Below, piece after piece: positions 63,170 to 64,000 of a stretch of 64,000 nt of DNA. The DNA is from Pseudoalteromonas sp. MMG007 (lineage in GTDB: Bacteria > Pseudomonadota > Gammaproteobacteria > Enterobacterales > Alteromonadaceae), in NCBI RefSeq assembly GCF_018100985.1, contig NZ_JAGJEI010000001.1, positions 682,001-746,000 on the forward strand, read 5' to 3'. Both the position numbers and the translations under genes were made by a program. Positions within the stretch are counted from its first letter, which is position 1; every line of letters begins with the position of its first letter. The notes under the pieces were generated by a model. The model had not been told where the DNA came from. It saw only the letters and a list, made by a program, of their open reading frames with translations, and ran no database searches.

Positions 63170-64000
63170 TTAAAATACTAAATCAATACCAACGGCTACA
63201 ACATCCGTCTCAGTATCTGCTACGTCATCTTTGAAGCGACTAAAGTCAATCTTAAATGCAGCAGACGGATGAAAGTCATAACGAGCACCGATTGTATATA
63301 CATTGCTTTGTGCACGAATGCCCTCTAATGCTAAGTTTACAACACTATTTAAAGATGGAATGCTTTCGATAGTATCAAAGCGTGATGATTTATGTTCATC
63401 ATCATTTTCTTCAAAGGTAAAATGTACAATTACATCGTCAAGGCGGTAGCCTAGAGAAGCATAGAATTGTTTTTGTTCAGCTAAAAGACTTTCTTCAACT
63501 TCAAACTGCGTATATTCGGCATCAAATAGGATGTTTTCATAGTCAATTGAGAAACCAACACCGATAAATGTTGTACTATCTTCTTCTGTAATTAAGTCAT
63601 TGGCTGTGTCGCTTAAGCCACTGTTATTAAGTACATCAATTAGTCCTAATAGATTAATATCATCAGAGTAGATGCTTGTATCTGCAACAATGTAGGCTGC
63701 GCGCGCACTAAACCAGTCATATGACAAGTTCCAGTTTAAACCGCCTAAATTATTTAATTCTGCAGGTAGATCATTTCCAAATACATCTATATCACCGTCA
63801 AAACCGCCATAGAAGCCTTGTAAAGTCGAGTCCCAGTCTCCAATTTGAGTATTATAAACTACACTAAGGCCTTCATAAGTTGAAAATGGGATCCCGTATA
63901 CAGATTTAGGCGGGCGTACCCAGCGATAAGCATAACCTACATCTAAAAAGTCTGAATATTTATAAAACGGAACACGCATTTTACCAGCGCTGAATTGCAG
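63170..64000 (-). CDS. Porin-like outer membrane protein, C-terminal part (cut by window edge)
   Basis: The last 276 codons of a beta-barrel protein; the frame stays open to the window end (LQFSAGKMRVPFYKYSDFLD upstream). It has Gram-negative porin features: alternating strands with aromatic residues, GKMRVPFYKYSDFLDVGYAY (typical of Shewanella-type phosphate-region porins), and a C terminus VAVGIDLVF ending in Phe, the BAM signal. The N terminus and signal peptide are outside the window. A Met at 63979 is internal, not the start. Confidence 0.85.
   Translation of the reverse strand: MQFSAGKMRVPFYKYSDFLDVGYAYRWVRPPKSVYGIPFSTYEGLSVVYNTQIGDWDSTLQGFYGGFDGDIDVFGNDLPAELNNLGGLNWNLSYDWFSARAAYIVADTSIYSDDINLLGLIDVLNNSGLSDTANDLITEEDSTTFIGVGFSIDYENILFDAEYTQFEVEESLLAEQKQFYASLGYRLDDVIVHFTFEENDDEHKSSRFDTIESIPSLNSVVNLALEGIRAQSNVYTIGARYDFHPSAAFKIDFSRFKDDVADTETDVVAVGIDLVF

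Noticed and set aside
1..64000. CRISPR array, prophage, toxin-antitoxin island or defence system.
   Set aside because: No regularly spaced repeats, phage genes, integrase or defence-type genes were found; ratAB is a conserved core locus, not a mobile toxin pair.

Overview
The window is a stretch of chromosome from a marine gammaproteobacterium, most likely Pseudoalteromonas (Alteromonadales). This is inferred from low-GC coding sequence, RNase T beside the sodium-motor gene motY, ECF sigma/DUF3379, MipA/OmpV and DUF3019 families, class II IlvC with divergent ilvY, and conserved gammaproteobacterial blocks. No prophage, integrase, transposase, CRISPR array or rRNA was seen. Mobile DNA is limited to one clear MITE-like element (33135-33402) and one small imperfect inverted-repeat element (24877-24965).

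Region by region. 0-9 kb: motY (partial), rnt, a DUF342 protein, ssrA (tmRNA, tag ending ANDDNYSLAA), small unknown genes, mnmC divergent from fabB. 9-14 kb: lipoprotein, a GNAT gene with a likely 3' frameshift, gamma-glutamyltransferase, Tim44-like protein, ECF sigma with its DUF3379 partner. 14-21 kb: a six-gene MoxR/Bat operon (AAA ATPase, DUF58, DUF4381, two VWA proteins and BatD). 21-25 kb: fadIJ under a clear FadR operator. 25-33 kb: efpL(yeiP), LexA-controlled yebG, a ComEA-like protein, dsbB, fadR, a 2-Cys peroxiredoxin, smpB, ratAB, bamE and a GIY-YIG protein. 33-39 kb: MITE, chemoreceptor, ilvC/ilvY and a diguanylate cyclase.

39-52 kb holds the most distinctive feature: two four-gene cassettes of identical order (MipA/OmpV outer-membrane protein, DUF3019 secreted protein, OmpR-type regulator, histidine kinase), one on each strand and facing each other across a 5 kb block (DUF3820, CPA2 antiporter, Spo0M-like protein, ElaA acetyltransferase, NSS transporter). 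The cassettes are diverged paralogues and look like a self-contained envelope-sensing module not characterised as such to my knowledge. 52-54 kb has a secreted serine hydrolase overlapping a secreted histidine phosphatase gene. 54-61 kb is the conserved yhbY / rlmE-ftsH-folP-glmM-(tpiA)-secG-tRNA-Leu block. The end carries a second chemoreceptor, a small phosphate-binding-like protein and a truncated porin.

Functional links within the window: FadR (29.1 kb) probably controls fadIJ (21.3 kb), and fabB carries a FabR-like site, so fatty-acid synthesis and degradation controls sit together. SmpB and tmRNA are both present but 28 kb apart. Starts were moved inward from the longest open frame where a signal peptide, ribosome binding site or family alignment pointed to an internal ATG.
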